This document shows positions 43,426 to 54,599 of a DNA stretch of 64,000 nt, one piece after another. Each line of letters opens with the position of its first letter. Positions within the stretch are counted from its first letter, which is position 1. Origin of the DNA: Ceratopteris richardii (taxonomy: Eukaryota; Streptophyta; Polypodiopsida; Polypodiales; Pteridaceae); the NCBI GenBank assembly GCA_020310875.1, contig CM035407.1, forward strand, positions 72,545,721 through 72,609,720, in the 5' to 3' direction. Position numbers and translations under genes: made by a program. A model generated the notes under the pieces. That model did no database searches and was not told the DNA's origin. It was given only the letters and a program-made list of their open reading frames with translations.

Positions 43426-46400
43426 GCTAGACAGAGGACAAAGAGCAAGAGGTTATGGCAGAAACCATGGAGGAAGAAGACAATACAACTATGTAGAAGA
43501 TCAACAAGAAGAGCCAAGTCACTTTTGTTGATGAACCTGAGTACAAGTGCTCCTAGTACTGATAACAATGTCTTCTATATTGATTCTGGATGCTCCAATC
43601 ATATCTCAGGTAATATATCTTTACTTTCAGATTTGGCTTTACCGAAAGAAAAACATATTGTTCAGACATGAGATGATACAAAGCATATTGTTGAGCAAGT
43701 TGGAAATGTGAAAATCTTCACATGGTGATAAGAACCTTCTCTCTAAGGTGCTTTTACGTAACATCCATCACCAAAAACCTCATAAGTGTTGGATAGATTG
43801 TCGAGAAGGGTCTTCAAGTCAGATTTAACAAGTATGGAGCTTATGTAGAAGATCCTAGTCAAGGTTTTAAAAAACTTGCAAAAGGAGAAAGGAAAGGACA
43901 GTTATTTACTTTTGAAGTTCCAGGTGTTAATGAGTTAGCTCTTTTTGCTTATGGTTCTCAAACGCTCTCAAAGCTTGATCTATGGCACAAGAGATTAGGA
44001 CATGTTAATGAACGGATCTTGAAAGATATGTCAAGGCATCAATCTGTCTTGGGAGTTCTAGATATTTCAAAACAGCATATGATTATCAAATGTGACGCTT
44101 GTCAGTTTGGAAAGTCACATAAACAACCTTTTGTGAAACAAGGATACATGCATGAAGATCTTTTGGAGCTTGTACATACTGATGTATGGGGACCTTCCAA
44201 TGAGCCATCACTTTCAGGATCAAGGTATTTTGTACCTTTTATTGATGATTGCTCAAGGTGGATTGTTTTATACTTTCTCAAACATAGAAGTGAAGTTTTT
44301 CAAGTGTTCAAGAAGTATCATGCTTTTGTTGAGAAGCAAACAGGTAAAGTGTTGAAGTGACTCAGATCAGATGGAGGAGGAGAGTATTTCTCTCAAGAAT
44401 TTGAAGAATATTTACAAGAACAAGGTATCAAAAGAGAGATTACTTGTAGGTACACATTGGAGCAGAATGGAGTAGCTGAAAGAAGGAACAAGACACTTGT
44501 TCAGTGTGCCAGGAGTATGCTAAATGAGAAAAGCCTTCCACTTTATCTTTGGGCTTAAGCAGTTAGTACAACTACATATTTAATAAACAGGTTACCATCA
44601 AGAGCTTTACATGGTGTAACACCTTATGAAGTGTGGCATGGCAAGAGACCAAATTTTGATCATTGCAGAATCTTTGGTTGTCTTGCTTATGTTTATATAC
44701 CATCAGAGTTGAGAGGCAAATTAGAACCAAAGGCAGAGAAGTGTGTATTTATTGGATATGATCTGACTCAGAAAGGTTATAGGTTTTACAATCCTTCAAC
44801 AAAATTATTCACAATGTCAAGAGATGTTACATTTGATGAACAACTGTCATGGTATCAAGATAAAGGTAAAGTTCCTCTCTCATATGATTATGAAGCTGAA
44901 TTTCCTCTTTTGCCTAAAAGCAATGTGCAGATTCAAGAACAAGATAGTGATATTGAAGAAGAGCATGGTTCACACAATAAGCATGCATATTGGTCCTCGA
45001 TCAAAAGGTAAACAGAAAGCTTGTGAATATTAGTCTATTGAGTTTTCACCTCAAGCTTTAAGGAGATCTCAAAGAGAAAGAAAGAAGCCAGATAGATATG
45101 GATATGATACATCACTTTCTGCTACTACAAGTAAGCATTATGCATACTTAACAAAAGAAGAGGATGACCAAGCAGAGCCTCAATCTTATGATGAAGCTAA
45201 AGGAAAGCCTCAATGGGAACAAGCCATGGTTGAAGAATTTAAAGCTTTGGAGGACAATCATATATGGGAGCTAATACCAAGGACGGATACACATAAGGTC
45301 ATAGGAAACAAATTGGTGTACAGGATCAAAAGACATGCAAATGGATTGATTTCAAGATATAAAGCAACGCTCGTCGTGAAAGGGTATGCTCAAACTTATG
45401 TAATCGATTATAATGAAACATTTAGTCCAATAGCAAAGATGTCAACCCTAAGGACTCTACTTGCTGTTGCTGTTTCAAAGAATTGGTCTTTGTATCAATT
45501 AGACATCAAGAATGCTTTCTTGAATGGCTATATTAATGATGATGTGTATATTGAGAAACGTACAGGTTTCAAACATCCAAAATATCCAGATTATGTGCGT
45601 AAGCTGAGAAGAGATTTATATGGACTTAAACAGGCACCAATAGCTTGGAATTATAGGTTGGTTCAATATCTTATTGATAAAGGCTTTGAAGTAAGTAAAG
45701 CTGATCCTTCTTTGCTAATCAAGAATACAGATGAAGGATCCATTTATCTTTCCATATATGTGGATGATATCATTGTTACAGGTGATTACTTTGAAGGCAT
45801 AAAGAGAGTCAAAGATTTGTTAGAGCAGGAATTAAAAATTTCAGGTCTTGGTAGATTAACTTATTTTCTTGGCATGAAAATCCTTTATACAGAACATGGT
45901 ATGTATCTTACTCAGAGGAAATACATAAAGGATCTGCTAAAGAAGTTTCAAATGGAGAATTGCAAAGGTGCAAGGACTCCTATGGAGTTGAATCACAAAC
46001 TTTCTCGTCATGAAGGTGAATTATTTGATGATGTGAGAGATATCAAAGTCTTATTGGAAGTTTACTTTATGCTACTTTAACCAGACCAAATTTGAGTTAC
46101 TCGGTTGGATTTCTCTCACAATATATGCAAGCACCTAGAGTACCACATTGGCATGCAGCCAAAAGAGTACTTAAGTATTTGAAGGAGACAGTGAATGAAG
46201 GACTTTATTACTCTTATTCTTCTGATTTGAGCTTTAGAGTTTTTTCAGATGCTGATTGGGCAGGTAACAAGGATGATAGGCAATCAACATCAGGTTACAT
46301 GTGTTTTGCAGGAGGAAAACTACTTTCTTGGAGTAGTAAAAAGCAAGTTACAGTAGCACTTTCTTCAACAGAGGCTGAATACAAAGGTTTAGTAGAAGCT

Positions 46401-46709
46401 GCAAAAGAGGTTTTATGGATGAAAACACTCTTTAGAAGCTTGGACATTTTTCAAGGAGTACCAATGATCTTTGGAGATAACATGAGCTCTCTACATCTTG
46501 TAGCCAATCCTGTTTATCATGCAAGAATGAAGCACATTGAGATACATCATCATTTTATCAAGGAGAAAGACTTGGATAAAGAGATTGAAATTTCTTTTAC
46601 TCCAACGGATCATCAGGTTGTAGATCTAATGACTAAATCAGTTGATGGAGTTAAGCTCAACAAATTCAAGGATATCGCTGGAGTTAAACCACTACCTCAA
46701 GATGCATAG
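43426..46709 (+). pseudogene. Copia G gag remnant and pol pseudogene
   Basis: After a short Arg-rich gag end the protease reads FYIDSGCSNHISGNIS (Asp near 43582). The pre-integrase and integrase parts follow (DLWHKRLGHVNERILKDM, LVHTDVWGPSNEPS, LRSDGGGEY after a TGA at 44358, then QNGVAERRNK). RT is open in 45226-46080, with LYQLDIKNAFLNGYINDDVY, YGLKQAPIAW and SIYVDDIIVTGD, so the YVDD box is intact. RNase H is open in 46092-46709, with SDADWAGNKDDRQSTSGYM, ALSSTEAEYKGLVEAAKE and VDLMTKSVDG near the end. A shift at about 46075 and a few stops (for example TAA near 44557) break the frame. Confidence 0.9.
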
Positions 46710-46731
46710 GAAGTTGAGTTTGAGGGGGAGA

Positions 46732-47714
46732 TGTTGAAGCAAGCAAACACAACTTTTATATGAATTAATGAGTTTAGACTAATGTTGGATAGTCTTGTAC
46801 GTGGATCGCTATTTTAGAATCTTTAGAATTTGTGGCTTATATGTATTACTCACTTAAAGTAGGAAAGTTGTTCAAAAGCTAAGGAGAGTTATTTTTAGGA
46901 TGCATGTAAAGAGACAGCTAGAGATTCACGAATTTGAGGCTTTACATGTGTTTTATAAACACCCAAAGCATGGAATATGATGTAGAAGGCGTGGAGAAGC
47001 TTGCTCAACCTATGTACATGAGTTTTGTACTCAATATAAGTCATTTTTGAAGAGTTTTGTATCTTCTACCTGTGCCACAGCTTTATATGTGAAAATCTGG
47101 CAACTTGTTTTGCTTGGTTCTCCCTGTGTGTTATCCAAATTCAGTTTCATAACTTGGTATAGGTATCTTGGATAGTCTACTTCCAATCTATCAAGTTTCA
47201 TTGCATTTGGTGCAGTTTTTTGTGCACTACGAGCAAAATACTACGTGTTGCTATAAACTATCAAATTAGGGTATCTATACTTTTGTGCTCTGTTTGCGTC
47301 TATGTTTCTCCTTGATTACCGAATTAAATCTTGTGTTCTTACATTCATTGAAAAGCTCTATGTGTCTACTATGCATGGTGTAAATTTCATGATCAGTGGA
47401 GGTATAATTTCAGATTTATGATCTCTGCAACAAAGCATGTTTTCTCTACAACACCTGTTAGAGATGTCCCTCATATATGTATCTTCCAAGAGTCATATCT
47501 GAGTGCTCAAATGTTCATTTAGGATGATCTATAGCTCATTGGAAAGCTATTAGTTTCTAGTATGTCCATCTAAAATAGTTTTGAAATACTCCTTATATTT
47601 TTGGAGTTACGGCTTCTGCAATCATTCTCTATTTGTCTCACCAAATTTTCAGAGAATAACTTGTGAGGTTCATCTAGCTTCTTGCTGCACTTGGAGTTGT
47701 TTCAAACTCCTTCA
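46732..47714 (+). repeat. 3' LTR of Copia G (983 bp)
   Basis: It runs from TGTTGAAGCAAGC to CTCCTTCA and is bounded by the polypurine tract on the left and the ATTCC target duplication on the right. It gives the full LTR length of the family and shows what the 5' LTR has lost. Confidence 0.85.
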
Positions 47715-47719
47715 ATTCC

Positions 47720-48008
47720 TAAACCTTCTCATTCTATGGTGGTATAATTTCTTTCTACGTGGTTGATTTGTCTACTTGTGTATACGATAGGATGGTCTAA
47801 TTTTCCTTCATCTGCTGATTGAGCTAATATGCATCCTATGGCATATGTACATTTACTTCCATACTCTTCCTTAGGAATTCCTTAAACACTTACACATCAA
47901 CCTTTGGAAGGTAGCGGGGCCATTGGTGAGTCCGAATGACATCATTCTAAAAGCATAAACTCCCCATTCAATTGCAAAAGCTGTCTTATGTTGATCCTTA
48001 GTAGCGAT
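47720..48008 (-). pseudogene. Gypsy D RT motif B fused to the start of RNase H
   Basis: On the minus strand, 48008-47880 reads [20 protein letters not shown] then [14 protein letters not shown] (RT motif B). It then jumps directly to YGSKCTYAIGCILAQSADEG and VYTSRQINHVERNYTT of RNase H (47870-47730). The RT part with the YxDD box is therefore deleted. The same fusion is present in the second copy at 53733-54000, so the deletion is older than the tandem duplication. Confidence 0.85.
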
Positions 48009-48238
48009 TGTTGATATATTTAGGTAGTGATGTGTGTGAACACTCTAGGACCGCCGGGGCACTTTTTTCCCTCTTTAGGAGGTTTTTTTCCCCCGGCTTG
48101 TATATACGCCTATTGCCCTAATGGGCTACTTATCTTTGTACATTCTCTAGTAATACATTCAGTCTTGTGTGTTGTGCTCCAAGCTTCTTCTTCTTCCTTG
48201 TGCTGTTCGCGTGCTTCCGCAGACGTCTAACTCCAACA
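48009..48238 (+). repeat. 5' LTR of Copia A2 (230 bp)
   Basis: Short LTR with TG...CA ends. A TATA-like TTGTATATACG at about 48098-48108 is a candidate core promoter. The CT-rich CTTCTTCTTCTTCCTTG lies near the end. It matches the LTRs of A1 and A3. Confidence 0.95.
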
Positions 48239-48240
48239 AT

Positions 48241-48252
48241 TGGTATCAGAGC
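48241..48252 (+). promoter_or_regulatory. Primer binding site of Copia A2
   Basis: TGGTATCAGAGC is complementary to the 3' end of the plant initiator Met tRNA and lies two bases behind the LTR end, the normal Copia arrangement. It starts minus-strand DNA synthesis. Confidence 0.95.
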
Positions 48253-48593
48253 AGGTCGTTGCTTCTTCTAGGGCGCCGTCGACACTCCTCCGTTTGCAGT
48301 CTCAGATTCGCACAAAATTTGGTGAGCATACTCAGGGTGTTTCCGAGATAAAAACAGCTTTGCTGTGTGGTGCCGAAATCGCGATCTGAGCTCGTTTCGG
48401 CCTCCGAACGCACTATCGCAGTGCTTGTGCAGGCTATTTCGTCCTTTTGTGCCAAAGGTATATACCAGTTTCTGTTCGCCAGTTTAAGCGTCTCGAAGTC
48501 TGCTACAGGTCTAGCAGAACTCGTGTGGGCAGTTCTGTTCAACTTTTTGAGATACAGTCAATTTTCTGCATCAAGGTATTTTAGTCACCGGCC

Positions 48594-51500
48594 ATGGCTG
48601 AAAGCAGTGATGTATTCCGTATGTTGGCTGTTGAGGATAAGTTGGATGGTACCAACTACCCATTATGGGCTTATATGATGCGACATGTACTGGTTGCAAA
48701 AGGATTGTGGAACATTGTGCAGGGTGTTGAAAGACGTCCTGTTACACCTGTAACGACAGGTACTGCAAATACAGGTGTTGGAGCTGATGAAGATGGTGTC
48801 GAAGATGATATTCCGCAGATTCCTGTTCGTGCTGCTGTTTCTGTTGCACCTACTGCAGAGCAGATTCGATGGGATGGCAGAGATGCCCAGGCACATGCAT
48901 TGATAGCTTTGTCTGTCAAACGTGCCATTATTCCTCACATTCGCTCTTGCAGAACAGCAAAGGATGCTTGGGATACACTTACCACTTTGTACCAGGCTAG
49001 GAATGAGGCTCGTGTTGCTTACCTCCGAAAACAGTTGGAGAGTGAGCACATGAATGAAGGTGATTCGATGGACAGTTTTCTTACAAAGATCAAAGACCTG
49101 AAGGAACAATTGATTTCTGCTGATGAGGTTATACCAGATAGCTCACTTGTGCAGACCGTTCTGAATGGCCTTCCTGATTCATATCAGAGTTTTGCCTCTA
49201 CTCTTCGATTGATGATGAAAGGCAATTCGAATGCCTTGTCATTTGAGGAATTAGTCTCTGTTCTATTGCAGGAAGATCAGTCCAGGCAGAACAGGTCCAT
49301 TATGCGTGTTGCAGATCAAGCTTTCCTGGCTAGTCAGAAGGGCAAAGGAAAATGGAGCTCTTCTACTAGTAAGCAGAAATCTGCAAATGCTGCACAATCG
49401 AAGAACCAGGATAAAGATGAGAAGAAATCAGAAAAGCAGAAATTGTTCTGCAAGTACTGTAAAGGAAATGATCATATTATAAAGAACTGTCCAAAACTGG
49501 CTGCTAAAGAGGCAAAGAAGAAAGAGGCTGGAATGGTTGTTGCAGAGGCCTCTACACCAAAAACAGAGTCTGCAAATCTTGTGCAGGAAGAAGAATGGGC
49601 GTTTACTACTGTCTGCAGTTTTGACCCATCTTCTCATGATCAGTGCATGTCTGCAGTAGACTCAGATGTTTGGTACTTTGACAGTGGCGCGACCAAACAT
49701 ATTACCTCGCAGCGTAGTTTCTTCTCTTCACTCGAGCCTGCCCCTACAGGGAATACTGTCACATGCGCCAATAACTCCTCTTATCCTGTTATGGGAGTTG
49801 GTAAGATCATTCTGACTACTGCTGATGGTAGTTCTTTCACTTTGTCAGATGCTTTATTTGTGCCAGGGATCAAAAAGAACCTGTTATCAGTTTCTGCATT
49901 AGCCAAGATTGGCTTGGTTGTGAAATTCGTTGATGACAGGTGTACAGTCCATGATCTCTCAAATAACGATGTGATTATTGCTTCTGGCATTTTATGTCGT
50001 GGGCTGTATAAGCTCATAGACTATGAAAGATCTGTGAATGATTCAGCATGTGCAGTTCATGATTCTCAGGCTATGTCAGATGCAAAGCTTTGGCATGCAC
50101 GCTTTGGTCATCTGAATTTTGCTAGCTTGTTACGCCTGCAGAAATCTGAAATGGTGTCCTCTTTGCCCAAACTTGAGGCACCTGGAAAACATGTTTGTGA
50201 AGGCTGTATTTTGGGCAAAATGCAGCGTTCTTCCTTTCCAAAAGATGGTTCAGTTCGGGCTATGCAGAAATTGCAGCTTGTACATAGTGATGTCTGTGGT
50301 CCTATGCAGACACCCTCTTTTGGAAATTACCTTTACTTCGTGACTTTCATTGATGATTTTTCCAGGCATGCATGGGTATATCCACTCAAAGCAAAGTCCG
50401 AAGTGTTCATGTGCTTCAAACAGTTTTTGGTTTTGGCTGAAAATCTGTCAGCATGTAAAATGGGCACCCTCCGTTCTGATCGAGGGGGGGAATATATGTC
50501 TTCAGATTTTAATGCATTTCTGGCTGAACGTGGGATAAAACACCAGTGTACAGTGCCGTATACACCTCAACAGAATGGAGTTGCTGAACGAAAGAACAGG
50601 TCACTCATGGAGATGGCGAGGTGCATGGTCAAAAGTCAGGCTTTACCACATAGTTTCTGGCTTGAGGCTGTCATGTGTGCAGCATATGTACTGAACAGGT
50701 GTCCCACCAAAGCGTTGCAGTCTATCACTCCATATGAGGCTTGGCATGACCGCAAGCCATCTGTTGCTCATCTGCGTGTTTTTGGTTGTTTGGCATATGC
50801 ATTAGTGCCTGAACAACATCGCAGAAAATTGGATGATAAGGCAGTAAAATGTATTTTTGTTGGGTACAGTTCTGAAAGTAAAGGCTATCGTCTGTATCAT
50901 CCACAGACTAAACGCATTCTGGTTAGCCGTGATGTTGTCTTTGTGGAAGATGCTATTCAGCCATTGCTTTCATGTACTAAGGAGACATCTGTTAGCTCCA
51001 AAGACATGTATGATACTTTGATGCCTCTTTTTACAGGTGGACAGGCTAGCGCTGGTCCCAATGAGGCAACTTCTCAGCCTTTGCAGGTTTCATATGATCA
51101 TGCAGATCATTCCATTTCTGATGCAGATTTACATGATGCACTTGTTGATGAGAGAGCTGATATTGAACATGCAAAAACTATGCCAAAATGGCTGGTGCAG
51201 ACTTTGCGTGACAGCAAATTAGATGCACCTTTGTCATATCGTACTCGTTCAGGCTCTCATAGTACCTCCTTTGCATCAGATTGCTATGCTATGGCTGCAT
51301 CTAGTCTCTGTGATGAGAATGAGCCTGTTTCTTTTGATGAAGCACAAAATTCAGAAAATTGGATGGCTGCTATGCAATCTGAATATGATGCTATAATGAA
51401 GAATGGTACATGGTCTTTGTGTGACTTGCCTCCTGGCAAGAAGGCCATTGGCACTAAGTGGGTATACAAGCTGAAGCGTAAACCTGATGGTACAGTTGAC

Positions 51501-52859
51501 AGGTATAAGGCTAGGCTTGTTGCAAAGGGTTATGCGCAGGAAAGAGGCATTGATTTTGATGAGACCTTTGCACCTACATGCCGTATGACTACTGTTCGGA
51601 GCATTTGTGCACTTGCAGCCCATCATGGTTGGAATGTACATCAGTTGGACATTAAAACAGCATTTCTGAATGGTGACTTGCATGAAGAAGTGTATGTTTT
51701 TCAGCCCCGTGGCTTTGTGCAGAAAGGGCATGAAAACCAGGTGTGCAGGTTAAAGAAGGCGTTATATGGTTTAAAGCAAGCACCACGTGCTTGGTATGAG
51801 AAAATACATGCCTATCTGATTGCACATGGTTTTGAGAACAGTCCAACTGAAAGCACCTTATATGTTAAGCGTGCTAATGATGTGCTTCTGATCATTGTTG
51901 TCTATGTAGACGACATGCTGCTCACTGGTCCTCTTGAGAAGCATATTGCTGATTTCAAGGCTGATTTGCATGCCTCATTTGAGATGTCTGATTTGGGGCA
52001 TTTGCATCACTATTTGGGCATTCAGTTTATGCAAGTTGATGGTGGAATGGCTCTGTGTCAAACGAAATATATTGACACATTATTGCAGCGTTTTGGCCTT
52101 GAAGACTGTAAGCCTATTGCCACTCCTATGGAGACAGGTTTACGATTGAGTCTTCATGATGCTGGAGATGCATTTGATGCTGTTCTCTATCAGCAGGCTG
52201 TTGGATGCTTGATTTACTTATGCATTACTCGGCCAGATATTCAGTTTGCTGTCTCACAGATGAGCAGGTTTATGCATTGCCCAGGAGTCACGCATTGGAA
52301 AGCGGTTAAGCGCATCTTTCGCTACTTGAGTGGTACTCGGCTACTTGGGTTGTTTTATCCCAAGGGGGGATCACTACCGCCAGATTTGCATGCTTTTTCT
52401 GACTCAGATTGGGCTGGTTGCTATGACACTCGTGTGTCCACCAGTGGTTTTTGCTTCATGCTTGGTAGCTCATGTATATCTTGGTTGAGCAAGAAGCAGC
52501 CTACTGTGGCCACTTCCAGTTGTGAGGCTGAGTATAGGGCAGCTTTCACAGCGACTGTTGAGTGTGTGTGGCTCAGACGCCTTATGGCTGATTTGGGTGT
52601 TGGCCAGTCTTCTGCCACCACCATCTTCATTGACAGTCAGAGCGCATTGGCAGTTGCGAGGAACCCTGTGTTCCATGCTCGCACTAAGCACATTGAGGTG
52701 CATTATCACTATGTCAGGGAGAGGTTCTCTGCTGGGGAGATCAGCTTGGCATATGTGCCCACGCAGGAGAACATTGCAGACCTTTTCACGAAGGCTCTGC
52801 CTAGGGAGAAGTTTGAAGCTTTCCGCAAAGCTTTGGGCTTACTTCCTTTTGTGGAGTGA
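48594..52859 (+). CDS. gag-pol: Copia A2 gag-pol polyprotein, intact (1421 aa)
   Basis: One frame from an ATG in good context (CCATGG) codes for all functions. Gag occupies about residues 1-340, with a zinc knuckle C286-C289-H294-C299. The protease has WYFDSGATKHIT with Asp363. The pre-integrase zinc region (LWHARFGHLN, CEGCILGK) is at about 500-550. The integrase triad is D566, D629 and E665, with 35 residues between the last two as in active integrases. RT has [30 protein letters not shown] and YVDD at 1104-1107. RNase H has FSDSDWAG (Asp1270), SSCEAEYRAAF, HARTKHIEVHYH and closes with ADLFTKALP. The length is typical for plant Copia. The product should assemble particles, process itself, copy the RNA and integrate the cDNA. 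Expression has not been shown. Confidence 0.97.
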   Translation: MAESSDVFRMLAVEDKLDGTNYPLWAYMMRHVLVAKGLWNIVQGVERRPVTPVTTGTANTGVGADEDGVEDDIPQIPVRAAVSVAPTAEQIRWDGRDAQAHALIALSVKRAIIPHIRSCRTAKDAWDTLTTLYQARNEARVAYLRKQLESEHMNEGDSMDSFLTKIKDLKEQLISADEVIPDSSLVQTVLNGLPDSYQSFASTLRLMMKGNSNALSFEELVSVLLQEDQSRQNRSIMRVADQAFLASQKGKGKWSSSTSKQKSANAAQSKNQDKDEKKSEKQKLFCKYCKGNDHIIKNCPKLAAKEAKKKEAGMVVAEASTPKTESANLVQEEEWAFTTVCSFDPSSHDQCMSAVDSDVWYFDSGATKHITSQRSFFSSLEPAPTGNTVTCANNSSYPVMGVGKIILTTADGSSFTLSDALFVPGIKKNLLSVSALAKIGLVVKFVDDRCTVHDLSNNDVIIASGILCRGLYKLIDYERSVNDSACAVHDSQAMSDAKLWHARFGHLNFASLLRLQKSEMVSSLPKLEAPGKHVCEGCILGKMQRSSFPKDGSVRAMQKLQLVHSDVCGPMQTPSFGNYLYFVTFIDDFSRHAWVYPLKAKSEVFMCFKQFLVLAENLSACKMGTLRSDRGGEYMSSDFNAFLAERGIKHQCTVPYTPQQNGVAERKNRSLMEMARCMVKSQALPHSFWLEAVMCAAYVLNRCPTKALQSITPYEAWHDRKPSVAHLRVFGCLAYALVPEQHRRKLDDKAVKCIFVGYSSESKGYRLYHPQTKRILVSRDVVFVEDAIQPLLSCTKETSVSSKDMYDTLMPLFTGGQASAGPNEATSQPLQVSYDHADHSISDADLHDALVDERADIEHAKTMPKWLVQTLRDSKLDAPLSYRTRSGSHSTSFASDCYAMAASSLCDENEPVSFDEAQNSENWMAAMQSEYDAIMKNGTWSLCDLPPGKKAIGTKWVYKLKRKPDGTVDRYKARLVAKGYAQERGIDFDETFAPTCRMTTVRSICALAAHHGWNVHQLDIKTAFLNGDLHEEVYVFQPRGFVQKGHENQVCRLKKALYGLKQAPRAWYEKIHAYLIAHGFENSPTESTLYVKRANDVLLIIVVYVDDMLLTGPLEKHIADFKADLHASFEMSDLGHLHHYLGIQFMQVDGGMALCQTKYIDTLLQRFGLEDCKPIATPMETGLRLSLHDAGDAFDAVLYQQAVGCLIYLCITRPDIQFAVSQMSRFMHCPGVTHWKAVKRIFRYLSGTRLLGLFYPKGGSLPPDLHAFSDSDWAGCYDTRVSTSGFCFMLGSSCISWLSKKQPTVATSSCEAEYRAAFTATVECVWLRRLMADLGVGQSSATTIFIDSQSALAVARNPVFHARTKHIEVHYHYVRERFSAGEISLAYVPTQENIADLFTKALPREKFEAFRKALGLLPFVE

Positions 52860-52920
52860 TTTCCACATAGCTCGGCACTTCCTTATACATGAGTGCCAGC
52901 TCCTTGTTCACCGCATCACT

Positions 52921-52933
52921 CCCAGGGGGGATT
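52921..52933 (+). promoter_or_regulatory. Polypurine tract of Copia A2
   Basis: CCCAGGGGGGATT directly precedes the 3' LTR at 52934. It is the primer for plus-strand synthesis. Confidence 0.85.
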
Positions 52934-53163
52934 TGTTGATATATTTAGGTAGTGATGTGTGTGAACACTCTAGGACCGCCGGGGCACTTTTTTCCCTCTT
53001 TAGGAGGTTTTTTTCCCCCGGCTTGTATATACGCCTATTGCCCTAATGGGCTACTTATCTTTGTACATTCTCTAGTAATACATTCAGTCTTGTGTGTTGT
53101 GCTCCAAGCTTCTTCTTCTTCCTTGTGCTGTTCGCGTGCTTCCGCAGACGTCTAACTCCAACA
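52934..53163 (+). repeat. 3' LTR of Copia A2 (230 bp, identical to the 5' LTR)
   Basis: I compared it base by base with 48009-48238 by eye and found no difference. It is followed directly by the target duplication GCGAT. Confidence 0.95.
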
Positions 53164-53168
53164 GCGAT

Positions 53169-54580
53169 GACTACTTGGTTATACCCGGAGAATCCATCTA
53201 GGAAGCCATATACTTCCTTGCTTGCAACTCTTTCCAAGAGATGGTTAGTGATTGGTAATGGGTAGCTATCACGGATAGTAGCTATGTTCACTTTCTTTAA
53301 GTTAATACACACTCTTAATTTTCCATTCTTCTTTATTACTACCACTAGTGGTGACACCTATTTTGTGTGGTCTATCTCATAAGTGAATCCGACTGCTAAC
53401 AATTTGTCTATCTCCTCCTTAATTTTTTCCCAATAGACATCATTGTAAGTATATGGGGGTTTCTTTGAAGGTTCATGAGGTGTCATTGGGATTCTATGGG
53501 AGAAAGTGGATGGATCTACTCCCTTGAGGTCCTTGTAGGTCCACGCAAATACATCCCGGTATTCTTTGATTAGTGCTATCATTTCTTCTTCCTCTTCAAG
53601 TGATACATCTTTTCCAATATACATACATCTCTCTTCTCCTTCTTCCATGGCAGTTTGTTCCTTATTATAGTAAGCTTCTCCTTCTTTGGCTTCCTTGTTT
53701 GGCATTTGAATAGCTATCTTCCTCTCATTTTATGGTGGTATAATTTCTTTCTACCTAGTTGATTTGTCTACTTGTGTATGCGATAGGATGGTCTAATTTT
53801 CCTTCATCTGCTGGTTGAGCTAATATGCATCTTATGGCATATGTACATTTACTTCCATACTCTTCCTTAGGAATTCCTTAAACACTGACACATCAACCTT
53901 TGGAAGGTAGCGGGGGCATTGGTGAGCCGGAATGGCATCACTCTAAAAGCATAAACTCCCCATTCAATTGCAAAAGTTGTCTTATGTTGATCCTAAGTAG
54001 CAATGGCTACTTGGTTATACCCGGAGAATCCATCTAGGAAGCCATATACTTCCTTGCTTGCAACTCTTTCCAAGAGATGGTCAGTGATTGGTAATGTGTA
54101 GCTATCACGGATAGTAGCTACGTTCACTTTCTTTAAGTTAATACACACTCTTAATTTTCCATTCTTCTTTGGTACTACCACTAATGGTGACACCCATTTT
54201 GTGTGGTCTATCTCATAAATGAATCCGACTGCTAACAATTTGTCTATCTCCTCCTTAATTTTTTCCCAATAGACATCATTGTAAGTATATGGGGGTTGCT
54301 TTGAAGGTTTTGCATGAGATGTCATTGGGATTCTATGGGAGAAAGTGGATGGATCTACTCCCTTGAGGTCCTTGTAGGTCCACACAAATACATCCCGTTA
54401 TTCTTTGATTAGTGCTATCATTTCTTCTTCCTCTTCAAGTGATACATCTTTTCCAATATACATACATCTCTCTTCTCCTTCTTCCATGGCAACTAGTACT
54501 TTCCTAGTTTGTTCCTTATTATAGTAAGTTTCTCCTTCTTTGGCTTCCCTTTTTGGCATTTGAATAGCTATCTTCCTCTC
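53169..54580 (-). pseudogene. Gypsy D reverse transcriptase N-terminal half, two tandem copies
   Basis: Copy 2 (54580-53727) and copy 1 (53726-53169, continued at 48008-47731 beyond Copia A2) each encode the linker before RT and the RT fingers. Readable blocks are CMYIGKDVSLEEEEEM, WTYKDLKGVDPSTFSHRIP, DVYWEKIKEEIDKLLAVGF, SPLVVVPKKNGKLRVCINLK and GFLDGFSGYNQVAIAT (motif A, catalytic Asp in FLDGFSGY). Each copy ends with motif B and the fused RNase H start. The unit is about 840 bp; copy 1 has a 16-base deletion near 53650. The YxDD box is absent in both copies, so no active RT can be formed. Confidence 0.9.
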
Positions 54581-54599
54581 TTCTACTTTCTATCTTTTG

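Larger units (their letters stand above)
42366..47714 (+). mobile_element. Copia G: plus-strand insertion in the RNase H of Gypsy D
   Basis: The LTRs start TGTTGAAGC (42366 and 46732), and the 3' LTR ends CTCCTTCA at 47714. The 5-bp flanks are GTTCC (42361-42365) and ATTCC (47715-47719), a target duplication with one change. A polypurine tract TTTGAGGGGGAGA precedes the 3' LTR. The 5' LTR is cut at about 43425 and joined to late gag, so primer site and most of gag are missing and the copy cannot be autonomous. Protease to RNase H is readable. Confidence 0.9.
48009..53163 (+). mobile_element. Copia A2: complete, intact Copia element
   Basis: Two 230-bp LTRs (48009-48238 and 52934-53163), which I read as identical, start TGTTGATATATT and end CTCCAACA. 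The target duplication GCGAT is perfect (48004-48008 and 53164-53168). The primer site TGGTATCAGAGC is at 48241-48252, the polypurine tract CCCAGGGGGGATT at 52921-52933, and one open frame fills 48594-52859. Nothing needed for autonomous transposition is visibly lost. It sits in the RT of Gypsy D in opposite orientation. The identical LTRs mean that insertion was very recent on an evolutionary scale. Confidence 0.97.

Noticed and set aside
48027-48351. Small frames in the A2 LTR and leader (also repeated at 52952)
   Set aside because: They are identical in both LTRs and only reflect LTR sequence before the real ATG at 48594.
51351-51731. Minus-strand 126-codon frame within Copia A2
   Set aside because: It is antisense to the RT of the intact gag-pol frame.
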